From assembly GCA_023426245.1 (NCBI GenBank), contig JAFABB010000033.1:62001-126000 (forward strand): DNA of 64,000 nt, read 5' to 3'. Numbering within the stretch: position 1 is the first letter of the stretch; each line of letters begins with the position of its first letter. The notes beneath the pieces were generated by a model. That model was given only the letters and a program-made list of their open reading frames with translations. It had not been told where the DNA came from and made no database searches. A program made the position numbers and the translations under genes. Source of the stretch: Bacillota bacterium. GTDB taxonomy: Bacteria; Bacillota; UBA4882; UBA8346. Shown here piece by piece: positions 51,122 to 59,307 of the stretch.

Positions 51122-51568
51122 TCAGAGACTGTCGCATTCCTCAACCAATTCCACGATAATGCCATCGGGATCATGGCAGTATAATACTTTCACTCGACCA
51201 TCGGGTGAAAGTCGCGGACTACTATTGCAATAAAAACCTTTTTCTACGAGAGAACAGTAAAGATTTTCGATGTCACTCACTGTAAAGGCAATGTGCGAAC
51301 AACCAATTTTGTTGGAAGGCTGAATGTACTCCCCTTCTTCAAATGCAGAAGGTTGTTGGTAATATAACAATTCCAGCAAGGTACCATCGGGAGCTTTTAA
51401 CTTAACCCATTCAAGAATTACTCCTTGAATACCCACAACCTTTTCAATGAACGGTCCGGTTTCCAATGCCTGTTTCCATAATTGAAATCCCAGTAAATTT
51501 TCATAAAAAGAGCGGGATTTTTCCAAATCGCGCACGACCAGTCCGGTATGACGGTATCCGGTAATCAT
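51122..51568 (-). CDS. VOC/glyoxalase superfamily protein
   Basis: 148 aa. Two beta-alpha-beta halves: YRHTGLVVRDLEKSRSFYENLLGFQ and SHIAFTVSDIENLYCSL, ending GRVKVLYCHDPDGIIVELVEE. His in RHTG and the Glu pairs GTLLELL and IIVELVE are in typical metal-ligand positions. Its start overlaps the aminotransferase stop (ATGA). A VOC gene inside a nonulosonate cluster is unusual; epimerase or isomerase-type chemistry is possible. Confidence 0.82.
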   Translation of the reverse strand: MITGYRHTGLVVRDLEKSRSFYENLLGFQLWKQALETGPFIEKVVGIQGVILEWVKLKAPDGTLLELLYYQQPSAFEEGEYIQPSNKIGCSHIAFTVSDIENLYCSLVEKGFYCNSSPRLSPDGRVKVLYCHDPDGIIVELVEECDSL

Positions 51569-52950
51569 GACCTATTGGCGATGGCCTCGCCGATGGCTTC
51601 GTCTAAAGTTTGTATCCCTTCCAACAGGGCTTCTTTGGTTATTGTTAAGGAAGGAGCGAGTTTAATTGATTCCCGTCCAGTATGAACTACCAACAAGCCT
51701 TTCTCCATGGCTATCTGGGATATAGCTGTGCAAAGACCGGAGAGCGGTTTTTCATCACGATCATAAAACAATAAGGCTGCCACCATTCCTTTACCCAAAA
51801 TGAAACGGATGTATTTCGAATATTTATCTTTCAGTTCATTCAGTTTGTTGTGTAGTAATTCACCTGCGGGAAGGGATTTGATAATGATTTCATCCTCGAG
51901 TAACGCTTTCAGGTTGGCTTTTCCTGCTGCACAAGCCATGGGGTTGGCTGAATGGGTTGAACTCATCGAGCCGATTTCGGGTAAATCCATAATCTCAACG
52001 CTACCTAAAACCAGAGATAGGGGAAGACTGGAACCGGCACCTTTGCCGCAGCAAAGCAAATCAGGTTCAACTCCATAATGCATATAACCAAACAATTTGC
52101 CGGTCCTGCCAAATCCGGACTGCATTTCATCAAAGGCTATTAACATTCCGTGATAACGGGCGAATTCTGCAATTTTTTGAATATATTCCGGGGGATAAAA
52201 AATGGCTCCCCAACCTTGGTAAGACTCAATCATAAAACCGCACAAATCTAGGTCCGGATCAAGCCCATGAGCGGAAATCAATTCCTGGACACTCTGTTGA
52301 AAGTATTCCCCCGGATTATCCATAGCCGCTTTACGCCAAGGATAAGGAAATGGCAAATGATAAATATTGGGGTCCCGATAACCGATCCATTCTTTCTGAG
52401 AATCATTGCCACCCATTAACTGCGCACCCATCGTACGACCATGCCAATTTCCTTCAAAACAAATAACCCCCGGGCGCTTTTTCCCCCGTTTCATTCCATA
52501 AAGCCGCATCAGTTTTAGTGCTGCCTCGGTAGCCTCCGTACCGGCGGATACCAGAAAGGCCTTTTCAAATTGAGCGGGAGTGTTTGTAATCAGATACTTT
52601 AAATATTCCGCCCGTTCCTTGCTTGCATAGGTATAAGTATGCAATAACGGTTTATCTAATAAATCCCGGAGGGATTGTATAATACGCGGATTGCCGTGCC
52701 CGGCATTGGCTACAAAGATGGTACTGGTGAAATCGATCCATTGATTGCCCCAGGCATCGCAAACCAGAAAATCTTCGGCCTTATCCCAGACAACTGGTAA
52801 TTGGCCATGCATGGATACGGATTCATAAAGGTCCAAATCATTTAAAATTTTAATGCTTTCCGGCACCGGAATTTTGGTAACGATTTTCCGGTATTGGGTA
52901 AGGACCTGCGGTACTGATTTTGGAACGATATTGAATTTAAATCCCGACAT
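51565..52950 (-). CDS. Class III PLP aminotransferase
   Basis: About 461 aa from ATG 52950. VSAGTEATEAALKLMRLYG, FDEMQSGFGRTGKLFGY and the PLP-lysine region CCGKGAGSSLPLSLVLG are typical. It is translationally coupled to a VOC gene and overlaps the end of the CMP-sugar synthetase. It is separate from the sugar-type DegT aminotransferases at 58114 and 59308, so it probably acts on a non-sugar substrate, for instance an amino-acyl group added to the glycan. That is inference. Confidence 0.87.
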   Translation of the reverse strand: MSGFKFNIVPKSVPQVLTQYRKIVTKIPVPESIKILNDLDLYESVSMHGQLPVVWDKAEDFLVCDAWGNQWIDFTSTIFVANAGHGNPRIIQSLRDLLDKPLLHTYTYASKERAEYLKYLITNTPAQFEKAFLVSAGTEATEAALKLMRLYGMKRGKKRPGVICFEGNWHGRTMGAQLMGGNDSQKEWIGYRDPNIYHLPFPYPWRKAAMDNPGEYFQQSVQELISAHGLDPDLDLCGFMIESYQGWGAIFYPPEYIQKIAEFARYHGMLIAFDEMQSGFGRTGKLFGYMHYGVEPDLLCCGKGAGSSLPLSLVLGSVEIMDLPEIGSMSSTHSANPMACAAGKANLKALLEDEIIIKSLPAGELLHNKLNELKDKYSKYIRFILGKGMVAALLFYDRDEKPLSGLCTAISQIAMEKGLLVVHTGRESIKLAPSLTITKEALLEGIQTLDEAIGEAIANRS

Positions 52951-53698
52951 TATTCCCATCTCTTTTTGTATAATTTTGATTTAGATAATCCCAAATCATA
53001 CTGGGATATATTTTTAAATCGTATTCAAGCCTGGCAAAATCATTTTCAGTATCGACTTCCGTGCAAAAAGGCGTATGAAAGCCGAGCATGCGATCACCGT
53101 ACAATAATCCGCAATCACGGATAAAGGCAGGTTTTACAATATCAACATAACCATCGGGAATAAAGGCTTCCGGGAACTGTTGACGGGGGTTGTTGATTTG
53201 ATCATTGGATAATCCTTCAAAAAGCGCTTTAAAATACCCGGCTTGGTCCTTCTGAAACCATTTCAGAGGAGATTCCGGCGCTAGATGCGCCGAGCGTAAC
53301 GACGTTGCTTCAGGATGTTGGATAATCGCCTCAATGGCAGCATCCACAACCTCCGGTTTTCTCAAAGGAGTAGTGGGACGCATTAAAACCAGATAGTCGG
53401 GAATAGCTTTTTCGTGATCCTCCAACCAATTGATGGCATGAAGCACAAAGCTGCAGTCTGGGGAATTATCCTGTGCCCATCTATCGGGTCGTAAAAAAGG
53501 TACTTCTGCCCCATATTCCCTGGCGATTGTGGCAATTTTTTCCGAATTGGTTGAAACAAGAACCCGTTCAATATGCTGTGTCAAGCGGGCTGTGACAATC
53601 GAATAGGCGATTAGTGGAAAACCTTTTAAAAGCCGGATATTCTTCCCCGGCACTCCTTTCGAACCACCGCGTGCAGGTACTATGGCCATCACCATCAT
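52937..53698 (-). CDS. Acylneuraminate-type cytidylyltransferase (copy 2)
   Basis: 253 aa. AIVPARGGSKGVPGKNIRLL is the CTP-binding motif and LVSTNSEKIA, RPTTPLRKPEVVD and CTEVDTENDFARLEYDL complete it. It sits next to a TIM-barrel isomerase, a methyltransferase, NeuB-like synthase and phosphatase, so it is the most likely LegF/PtmB-like enzyme that makes the CMP-nonulosonate. The copy at 45668 belongs to the other operon. Sugar specificity cannot be read directly. Confidence 0.87.
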   Translation of the reverse strand: MMVMAIVPARGGSKGVPGKNIRLLKGFPLIAYSIVTARLTQHIERVLVSTNSEKIATIAREYGAEVPFLRPDRWAQDNSPDCSFVLHAINWLEDHEKAIPDYLVLMRPTTPLRKPEVVDAAIEAIIQHPEATSLRSAHLAPESPLKWFQKDQAGYFKALFEGLSNDQINNPRQQFPEAFIPDGYVDIVKPAFIRDCGLLYGDRMLGFHTPFCTEVDTENDFARLEYDLKIYPSMIWDYLNQNYTKRDGNNVGI

Positions 53699-53744
53699 GT
53701 AACATTCATCCTTTGATATTCATAATTTTTACTCTTTTTTTCAT

Positions 53745-54578
53745 CTACTCAGGAAGTTTAGGAATCCAAGGGAGAATCCAATGAAGTTGTTTTTTAAAAA
53801 TCGCCACTCCTTCATCATCCCGGTATGCCTGCATAATCAACGGACCATTATAGTCTGTTTGGATCAAAGCATCAAAAAAACTTTGAAAATCAGTATCACC
53901 AGTACCCAGTTCAACCGAACCAGCATTTTTCACCCGATCCTTAAGATGAACATCGGAAATTCGAGAACCGTAGGCCGCCAGCTCCTCAATGGGGTTATAA
54001 CCTAATGCGGCACTGTTTCCTGTATCATAATTCACTGTAAATATTGGTGAATCCAACATTTCAAGTAATGTTAATAAATTTTTTGGAGGTAGGTCTGTTT
54101 CCAAAGCCAGATGAATCTGGAGTTTTTCAGCTACATCCCGAGCCGGGCCAATATTTCGACAAAAAAGAACCATTTGTTGTTCGTTCCGGAAAGCCGCTTG
54201 ATCCACACAAGGAATTACAATATCGTTTATACTCAATTTTTTAGCTTTGAATAATAAAAGCTGTAACATTTGGCCACTATGGGTAGAGATTTTTTGATAT
54301 TCGCTGTGGATGGGGGCTGTCATAAAATAATCGCCACAGATTGTTTTCACTAGAACCCCGGTTTCTTCAGAAAGCCTCCGGATCGCATCGATTCCTGACT
54401 GCGTCAATAGCGGATTTTGTTCAACATTATTATAATCAAGGATAAACTCGATGAAGGAAAGGCCGAAATTACTAGCGATTGGAAATTCTTCTTGCCAGTA
54501 TCCTACAGGATGTGCTTGATAACGTTTCTGATATTTGGGAAGCAATCTTCCTTGCATTACACCCAGATTTCTAATCAT
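53745..54578 (-). CDS. Sugar-phosphate isomerase/epimerase (xylose-isomerase-like TIM barrel)
   Basis: 277 aa. GVMQGRLLPKY, ETDLPPKNLLTLLEML, NYDTGNSAALGY and DVHLKDRVKNAGSVELGTGD give the TIM-barrel metal site (Glu, Asp, His, Glu-type). Such genes accompany neuB-like genes in several legionaminic-type clusters. The sugar is unknown. GGAG precedes ATG 54578, 9 nt after the methyltransferase stop. Confidence 0.82.
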   Translation of the reverse strand: MIRNLGVMQGRLLPKYQKRYQAHPVGYWQEEFPIASNFGLSFIEFILDYNNVEQNPLLTQSGIDAIRRLSEETGVLVKTICGDYFMTAPIHSEYQKISTHSGQMLQLLLFKAKKLSINDIVIPCVDQAAFRNEQQMVLFCRNIGPARDVAEKLQIHLALETDLPPKNLLTLLEMLDSPIFTVNYDTGNSAALGYNPIEELAAYGSRISDVHLKDRVKNAGSVELGTGDTDFQSFFDALIQTDYNGPLIMQAYRDDEGVAIFKKQLHWILPWIPKLPE

Positions 54579-54587
54579 TATCCACTC

Positions 54588-55433
54588 CTAAACTCCTAAG
54601 TACGCCAAGAGGGTATCACAGCGACCTATAAGTCCTAGTTGCTTTTCGTAAGCATCTGCAAGTTCTTGGCTATTGAGAAAATTCCACCGGGCATGCCCTC
54701 CGGGATTACCATTAGCAAGCCAATAAAGATGGTTTGATAACGGATACCGTTGGATTTGTTGAATCGAATTGATTTTGAGTCCAGCCTTTTTGGCAAGTTT
54801 TGTAAGAGTATCGCTTTTAAATAAAAACAAATGACAACTCCAATAAGTAAAGTTGGCAAAAGGACTATTTTTATAAAGGGTTAAAAGGGCATCTTCGGCG
54901 TTAGGTGTTTCAACAATGATACAGCCACCGGGATTTAATTTTGTCTTAAGTTGTTGCAATATTTTAAGCGGATCCGGCAAATGTTCCAATACATGAAAAA
55001 GAGTGATTATATCAAAAAGCTCCGGGATTTCTTCCAAATTGGAATGCACCTCTAATTTTTTCGAAACAAAATAAGGCTTCAACCTTTCTTCGAGTTCCAT
55101 TCCGACTGCTTTGGCTGTCACTTGACCGGCTTTTTCCAAAAATCCACCGTTGCCGCATCCGAAATCTAAAATTGTTTTGTTAGTAATTAATGGTTGTAGC
55201 GTTTTGAAACGTCTCTGATCGTCTTTTACTGTTTCCCTGGCCCAGTTTTGGATACTTGAATCCTTGCCGTCCATTTGCGAGTTTTCATAAAAGCCCGAAC
55301 CGATATGCTCGAAAGAAGATAGGAATACCAATCCACAAGATTCGCATTCCAAAATATCAAGGTCCGGCTTATCCCTTACCTTCCCGGATCTCTTCATAAA
55401 TGATTTTCCGCCGCAAAGATAACAGGCATTCAT
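54588..55433 (-). CDS. Methyltransferase with N-terminal zinc-ribbon-like Cys pairs
   Basis: 281 aa. CYLCGG (4-9) and CESCGL (30-35) form a probable zinc site, then LDFGCGNGGFLEKAG and FHVLEHLPDPLKIL are SAM methyltransferase motifs. This is the layout of C-methyltransferases of 3-C-methyl sugars and of related class I enzymes. In this operon it may methylate an acyl or sugar part; O- or C-methylation cannot be decided. Confidence 0.8.
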   Translation of the reverse strand: MNACYLCGGKSFMKRSGKVRDKPDLDILECESCGLVFLSSFEHIGSGFYENSQMDGKDSSIQNWARETVKDDQRRFKTLQPLITNKTILDFGCGNGGFLEKAGQVTAKAVGMELEERLKPYFVSKKLEVHSNLEEIPELFDIITLFHVLEHLPDPLKILQQLKTKLNPGGCIIVETPNAEDALLTLYKNSPFANFTYWSCHLFLFKSDTLTKLAKKAGLKINSIQQIQRYPLSNHLYWLANGNPGGHARWNFLNSQELADAYEKQLGLIGRCDTLLAYLGV

Positions 55434-55448
55434 GGTTCAATTCTCTTT

Positions 55449-56288
55449 CTAATATTTAATATAATGCGCTCGTAACTTTTTACTTATCGGTACTTCTTTC
55501 TCTGTAATCGTGATAGAACCATCTCCCATTGCCTGCTCAATTTTTCGGATCCCTCCAACTAGAACTCTTAATCCGTTAGGTTCCAAAGAAGCAGCCTGGT
55601 CGGAACCGTACATGGCACGATCCAAAGTGATATGCCTTTCCAAAGAAGTAATCCCCAATGCGGCCGCTGCGTACGAAACAGCCAAGCCAACTTCATGCCC
55701 GCTGTACCCCACATTGCAGTGAAAAGTTTCTCGTAAAGTGAGTATTCGATTTAAATTGGCATCTTCATCTTCCATGGGATAAGTAGAAACACAATGCATC
55801 AATTCAAAGGAACAGTTTGCACGAGTAAAGATCTCTACTGCTTTTTCGATATCTTCTCGCTGGCTCATTCCAGTCGAAATAAAAGTGTGTTTGCCTTCTG
55901 AAGCCACTTCTTTTAATAATGGTTCAAAGAGAAGCATGGCTGAAGCAATTTTATTGTATTTACAGCTGAATTGCCGCAAAAATTCTTGACTTTCCAAATC
56001 CCAAGCCGAAGCGAACCAATCGATATCTTGAGTCCTGCAATATTGATTGATTTCTTCATACGCAGAGAGACCGAATTCCAATCCTTCTTTTTGAGCCCGC
56101 TGCGTATGACCCCATGGACTTTCCCGGGGCGAATCCAGAAAATCCTTACTATAAACCTTTTCAATGCTTCGCTTTTGAAATTTGACCGCATTACAACCGG
56201 CTTCCTTGGCGATTGCAATTAGCTTTTTGGCAATATTAATATCGCCATTATGATTAATTCCTATTTCCGCGATGATAAAAATTGACAT
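55449..56288 (-). CDS. NeuB-like nonulosonate synthase lacking the SAF domain
   Basis: 279 aa from ATG 56288 with GGAGAG upstream (the frame is open further upstream, but that part overlaps the HAD gene and lacks family similarity). IIAEIGINHNGDINIAKKLI, KFQKRSIEKVYSK, WFASAWDLESQEFL, CVSTYPMEDEDANL, GYSGHEVGLA and ERHITLDRAMYGSDQAASL are NeuB hallmarks. It condenses PEP with a 6-deoxy-N-acetylmannosamine-type sugar. Normal NeuB (about 335-350 aa) ends in a C-terminal SAF domain; this protein stops right after the barrel (KKLRAHYIKY). The missing domain helps bind the sugar in classical NeuB. Confidence 0.87.
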   Translation of the reverse strand: MSIFIIAEIGINHNGDINIAKKLIAIAKEAGCNAVKFQKRSIEKVYSKDFLDSPRESPWGHTQRAQKEGLEFGLSAYEEINQYCRTQDIDWFASAWDLESQEFLRQFSCKYNKIASAMLLFEPLLKEVASEGKHTFISTGMSQREDIEKAVEIFTRANCSFELMHCVSTYPMEDEDANLNRILTLRETFHCNVGYSGHEVGLAVSYAAAALGITSLERHITLDRAMYGSDQAASLEPNGLRVLVGGIRKIEQAMGDGSITITEKEVPISKKLRAHYIKY

Positions 56289-56299
56289 AAAATCTCTCC

Positions 56300-56803
56300 T
56301 CAATATTGAATCAAGTTTTCCGCCAACTCCCGGACCACTCCCTCTCCCCCATTTTTGGAAATGATATATTTGGCAATACGCTTGATTTCTGGATGAGCAT
56401 CTTTGGGAGCTACCGGAAAGCCAATACATTTCATGACCTCATAATCATTGAGATCATTGCCGGCATATAACACATTTTGGAGATTGATTTCATTTTCTTT
56501 GCAGTATTTGAGCAAGGTTTGCTTTTTATTTTCTTGTCCTTGGATCACGGTTAGATTTAACTTTTGGGCCCGGGAGGTAACAACCGGATTTGTCTCAGTT
56601 GATAAAATCAGCATTGGAATATGCTTTGAATTTAACAGCTTAATCCCTAAACCGTCAGCACGTGTACAAGATACAAATTCTTTGCCTTCTTCGCTAACCA
56701 TGACTTTATTATCAGTAAAAATTCCATCAAAATCCAAAACAATCAGGGCAATATCCTTCAATGGTATCTTGTTGGGTTTTGTTAAATGATTGAATATCTT
56801 CAT
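56300..56803 (-). CDS. KdsC-like HAD phosphatase
   Basis: 167 aa. HAD motif I is LDFDGIFTDN, with ILSTET as motif II, and AGNDLNDYEVM as motif IV. Members remove the phosphate from KDO-8-phosphate or from nonulosonate-9-phosphate. It begins the minus-strand operon, 11 nt before the NeuB-like gene, so it could dephosphorylate the product of that enzyme. The rest of the operon lies downstream. Confidence 0.85.
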   Translation of the reverse strand: MKIFNHLTKPNKIPLKDIALIVLDFDGIFTDNKVMVSEEGKEFVSCTRADGLGIKLLNSKHIPMLILSTETNPVVTSRAQKLNLTVIQGQENKKQTLLKYCKENEINLQNVLYAGNDLNDYEVMKCIGFPVAPKDAHPEIKRIAKYIISKNGGEGVVRELAENLIQY

Positions 56804-57070
56804 TTGAGTCCATTTTTTTCGTAAATTTTAATCATACGAATTAAACGCTTATCCGTTTTTTCTTTATTTTATTTTATGAGGATTGAAAATTATAGTGTTT
56901 ATGATAGTGTCACAAATCTATAATTTAAACCACCTTTTCTTTTGATGGGAAAATTACCAATTCTTAACTTTTTTCCGATAGAATTTTTACTCTGATTTCA
57001 ATTCTTAAATCCCGGCACGATCCTCATTCAAAATCATAAACTATATTTGAAACTATTACGGAGTGATAAA

Positions 57071-58117
57071 ATGATATCTCATGCAAATTTAGAACGTATT
57101 ATCCAGGGGCGTAATATTTTGGTCACGGGTGGCACTGGCACTATCGGTTCCGCGCTCGTCGAAAAGATATTAACCTATCAGCCTGCGGTTGTCAGAATCT
57201 TCAGCCGGGATGAAACTAAACAGCTTGAATTGTCGCTGCGTTTAGGAAATCCTGCAAACGTTCGATATCTTATCGGTGATATTCGGGATGCAGCCAGGTT
57301 AGGAACTGCTCTTGATGATATCGATATCGTTTTTCATGCGGCAGCCTTGAAACATCTGCCAGCCTGCGAATTTAACCCTTTTGAAGCGATAAAATCCAAT
57401 GTGCTTGGTACCCAAAATCTAATCGAACAAAGTATTTCCAGTGGCGTTAAATTAGTAATCGGCATCAGTACTGATAAAGTCGTCAATCCCAGCAGTATAT
57501 TGGGAATTACCAAACTGCTGGCAGAAAAGTTATTGATTACTGCCAATTTTATTAAAGGAAAGCATCACACTACTTTTTCTTGTGTTAGATTTGGCAATGT
57601 AGCGGGAGCACGTGGGTCTGTTATTCCGGTTTTTTTGGATCAGTTATCCCGTACCCAAACTCTGACAGTAACCGATTCCCAGATGACCCGCTTTATAATG
57701 TCGACCGAAGAAGCAGTCAATTTGGTTTTAAAAGCAGCTTCTTATGCCAACGGAGGAGAGATCTTCATATTTCTGATGCCTTCCGTAAAAGTGATGGACG
57801 TAGCTGAAGTTATCGCTCAGCGCTATCAAAATATCACCGGAAAAACTGTAAAAATCGAATTCAGTGGTTTGCGGCCAGGTGAAAAACTTCATGAAGAATT
57901 AATTACCGGTGATGAACTTGGTAATGTGTATCAATTTGAAGATTTGTTGATTTTAGCAAGTGGATCCGGGCATCTTCCACCAGGAACGCCGGTGGATTTA
58001 TCAAATCCGCCGATATTGTCTTCCAAGGATCAAACTTTTTTGGCGATGAGCGAAATTTTGAAGCTTATTCGGGCTGTTGATCATTTGAATATCTTACAAT
58101 GGGAGGCATCATTTTGA
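57071..58117 (+). CDS. UDP-N-acetylglucosamine 4,6-dehydratase (FlaA1/PseB-like)
   Basis: 348 aa from ATG 57071 (GGAGTGA upstream). Polysacc_synt_2 SDR: VTGGTGTIGSALVEKI, FSRDETKQ, HAAALKHLPACE, the catalytic segment STDKVVNPSSILGITK, SCVRFGNVAGARGSV, GLRPGEKLHEEL. It performs the first step toward 4-amino-sugars. In the STDK..Y..xxK arrangement the tyrosine position holds Leu, unlike PseB (Tyr) or CapE-like enzymes (Met). It is followed by two aminotransferases (TTGA overlap), so its keto product is aminated next. Confidence 0.85.
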   Translation: MISHANLERIIQGRNILVTGGTGTIGSALVEKILTYQPAVVRIFSRDETKQLELSLRLGNPANVRYLIGDIRDAARLGTALDDIDIVFHAAALKHLPACEFNPFEAIKSNVLGTQNLIEQSISSGVKLVIGISTDKVVNPSSILGITKLLAEKLLITANFIKGKHHTTFSCVRFGNVAGARGSVIPVFLDQLSRTQTLTVTDSQMTRFIMSTEEAVNLVLKAASYANGGEIFIFLMPSVKVMDVAEVIAQRYQNITGKTVKIEFSGLRPGEKLHEELITGDELGNVYQFEDLLILASGSGHLPPGTPVDLSNPPILSSKDQTFLAMSEILKLIRAVDHLNILQWEASF

Positions 58118-59268
58118 ACCCTTCAGCCATAATCCCTTTATCTAGACCCGATATCACGGAACTTGAAATGAATTATGTTCATGAAGCTCTTGGTTCTGAT
58201 TATTTAAGCGGCGGTCCCATGATTAAAGAATTTGAAGCTCAATTGGCATCTATAGCCGGAACCAAGTATGCAGTGGGAGTCAGTTCAGGAACCGCTGCCC
58301 TACATCTTATTTTATTGGCGCTTGGCATTAAACCAGGGGATGAAGTGATTACCACCCCCTACAGTTTTATTGCTTCTGCAAATTGTATTCTTTACGTGGG
58401 TGCTACTCCCGTTTTCTGTGATATTTCGCCGGATGATTTTAATATTGATCCGGATTTAATTGAAAGTAAAATATCTCCCCGTACTAAAGCCATTTTGGTC
58501 GTTCATGTCTTTGGTTTTCCTGTACAAATGGATAAAATTTGCGCCATCGCTGAAAAGCATAATTTGCCAGTTATTGAAGATTCCTGCGAGGCTATTGGAG
58601 CGCAGATTAATGGACAGTCGGTAGGTGGACGCGGCATTGCCGGGGCATTTGCATTTTATCCGAATAAACAAATAACTACGGGCGAAGGCGGAGCTGTTGC
58701 AACCAACGATAAAACCGTCGCAATAATGGCTCGCTGCCTCGCCAATCAAGGCCGTGAAGCCGGCGATCACTGGTTATACCATAAACATCTCGGTTATAAC
58801 TACCGACTTGATGAACTCTCTGCAGCACTGGGTGTTGCACAATTAAGAAGGTTGCAAGAAATTTTAACATCCAGGGCTAGAGTAGCAAAGTGGTACGAAA
58901 GTGAACTGCAAAATGAGTTACTCCTTACGACACCCGGTTCCAGAATAATGAAGAATAGTGTTGTAAGTTGGTTTGTTTATGTAGTGAGATTTTGTGATCC
59001 CAGCATACGGGAGATTGTCATTCGGGATTTGGCAGAAGCGGGCATTGAAACCAGGCCGTATTTTCCAGCTATCCATTTACAACCGTTATACCAAAAAAAA
59101 CTGGGTTGCAGGTCAGGTTCTTTTCCAGTCACAGAATCTGTGGCTTCAACCACTTTAGCGTTACCTTTTTATACTAAGATTTCGAAGGATCAAGTACATG
59201 AAGTCTGTAAACAGCTTAAAACCATCTTACGCTTATCAGAAGTTACATCAAGGATCGATAATCAATAG
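58114..59268 (+). CDS. DegT/DnrJ/EryC1/StrS aminotransferase 1 (LegC/PseC-like)
   Basis: 384 aa from TTG 58114 (GGGAGG 7-8 nt upstream; overlaps the dehydratase stop). PLP enzyme of the sugar type: GTKYAVGVSSGTAALHL, PGDEVITTPYSFIASA, EDSCEAIGA and FAFYPNKQITTGEGG with the PLP lysine. It should transfer an amino group to the 4-keto carbon of the dehydratase product, giving UDP-4-amino-4,6-dideoxy-GlcNAc-type sugars (LegC) or the altro isomer (PseC). Confidence 0.88.
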   Translation: MNPSAIIPLSRPDITELEMNYVHEALGSDYLSGGPMIKEFEAQLASIAGTKYAVGVSSGTAALHLILLALGIKPGDEVITTPYSFIASANCILYVGATPVFCDISPDDFNIDPDLIESKISPRTKAILVVHVFGFPVQMDKICAIAEKHNLPVIEDSCEAIGAQINGQSVGGRGIAGAFAFYPNKQITTGEGGAVATNDKTVAIMARCLANQGREAGDHWLYHKHLGYNYRLDELSAALGVAQLRRLQEILTSRARVAKWYESELQNELLLTTPGSRIMKNSVVSWFVYVVRFCDPSIREIVIRDLAEAGIETRPYFPAIHLQPLYQKKLGCRSGSFPVTESVASTTLALPFYTKISKDQVHEVCKQLKTILRLSEVTSRIDNQ

Positions 59269-59307
59269 GAAAACTTTAATTAAAAAGAACGAAAGGAGTT
59301 ACTCCTG

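Noticed and set aside
56289..56429. N-terminal extension of the NeuB-like frame
   Set aside because: It lies inside the phosphatase gene, has no family similarity and lacks a ribosome-binding site; the ATG at 56288 with GGAGAG is preferred.
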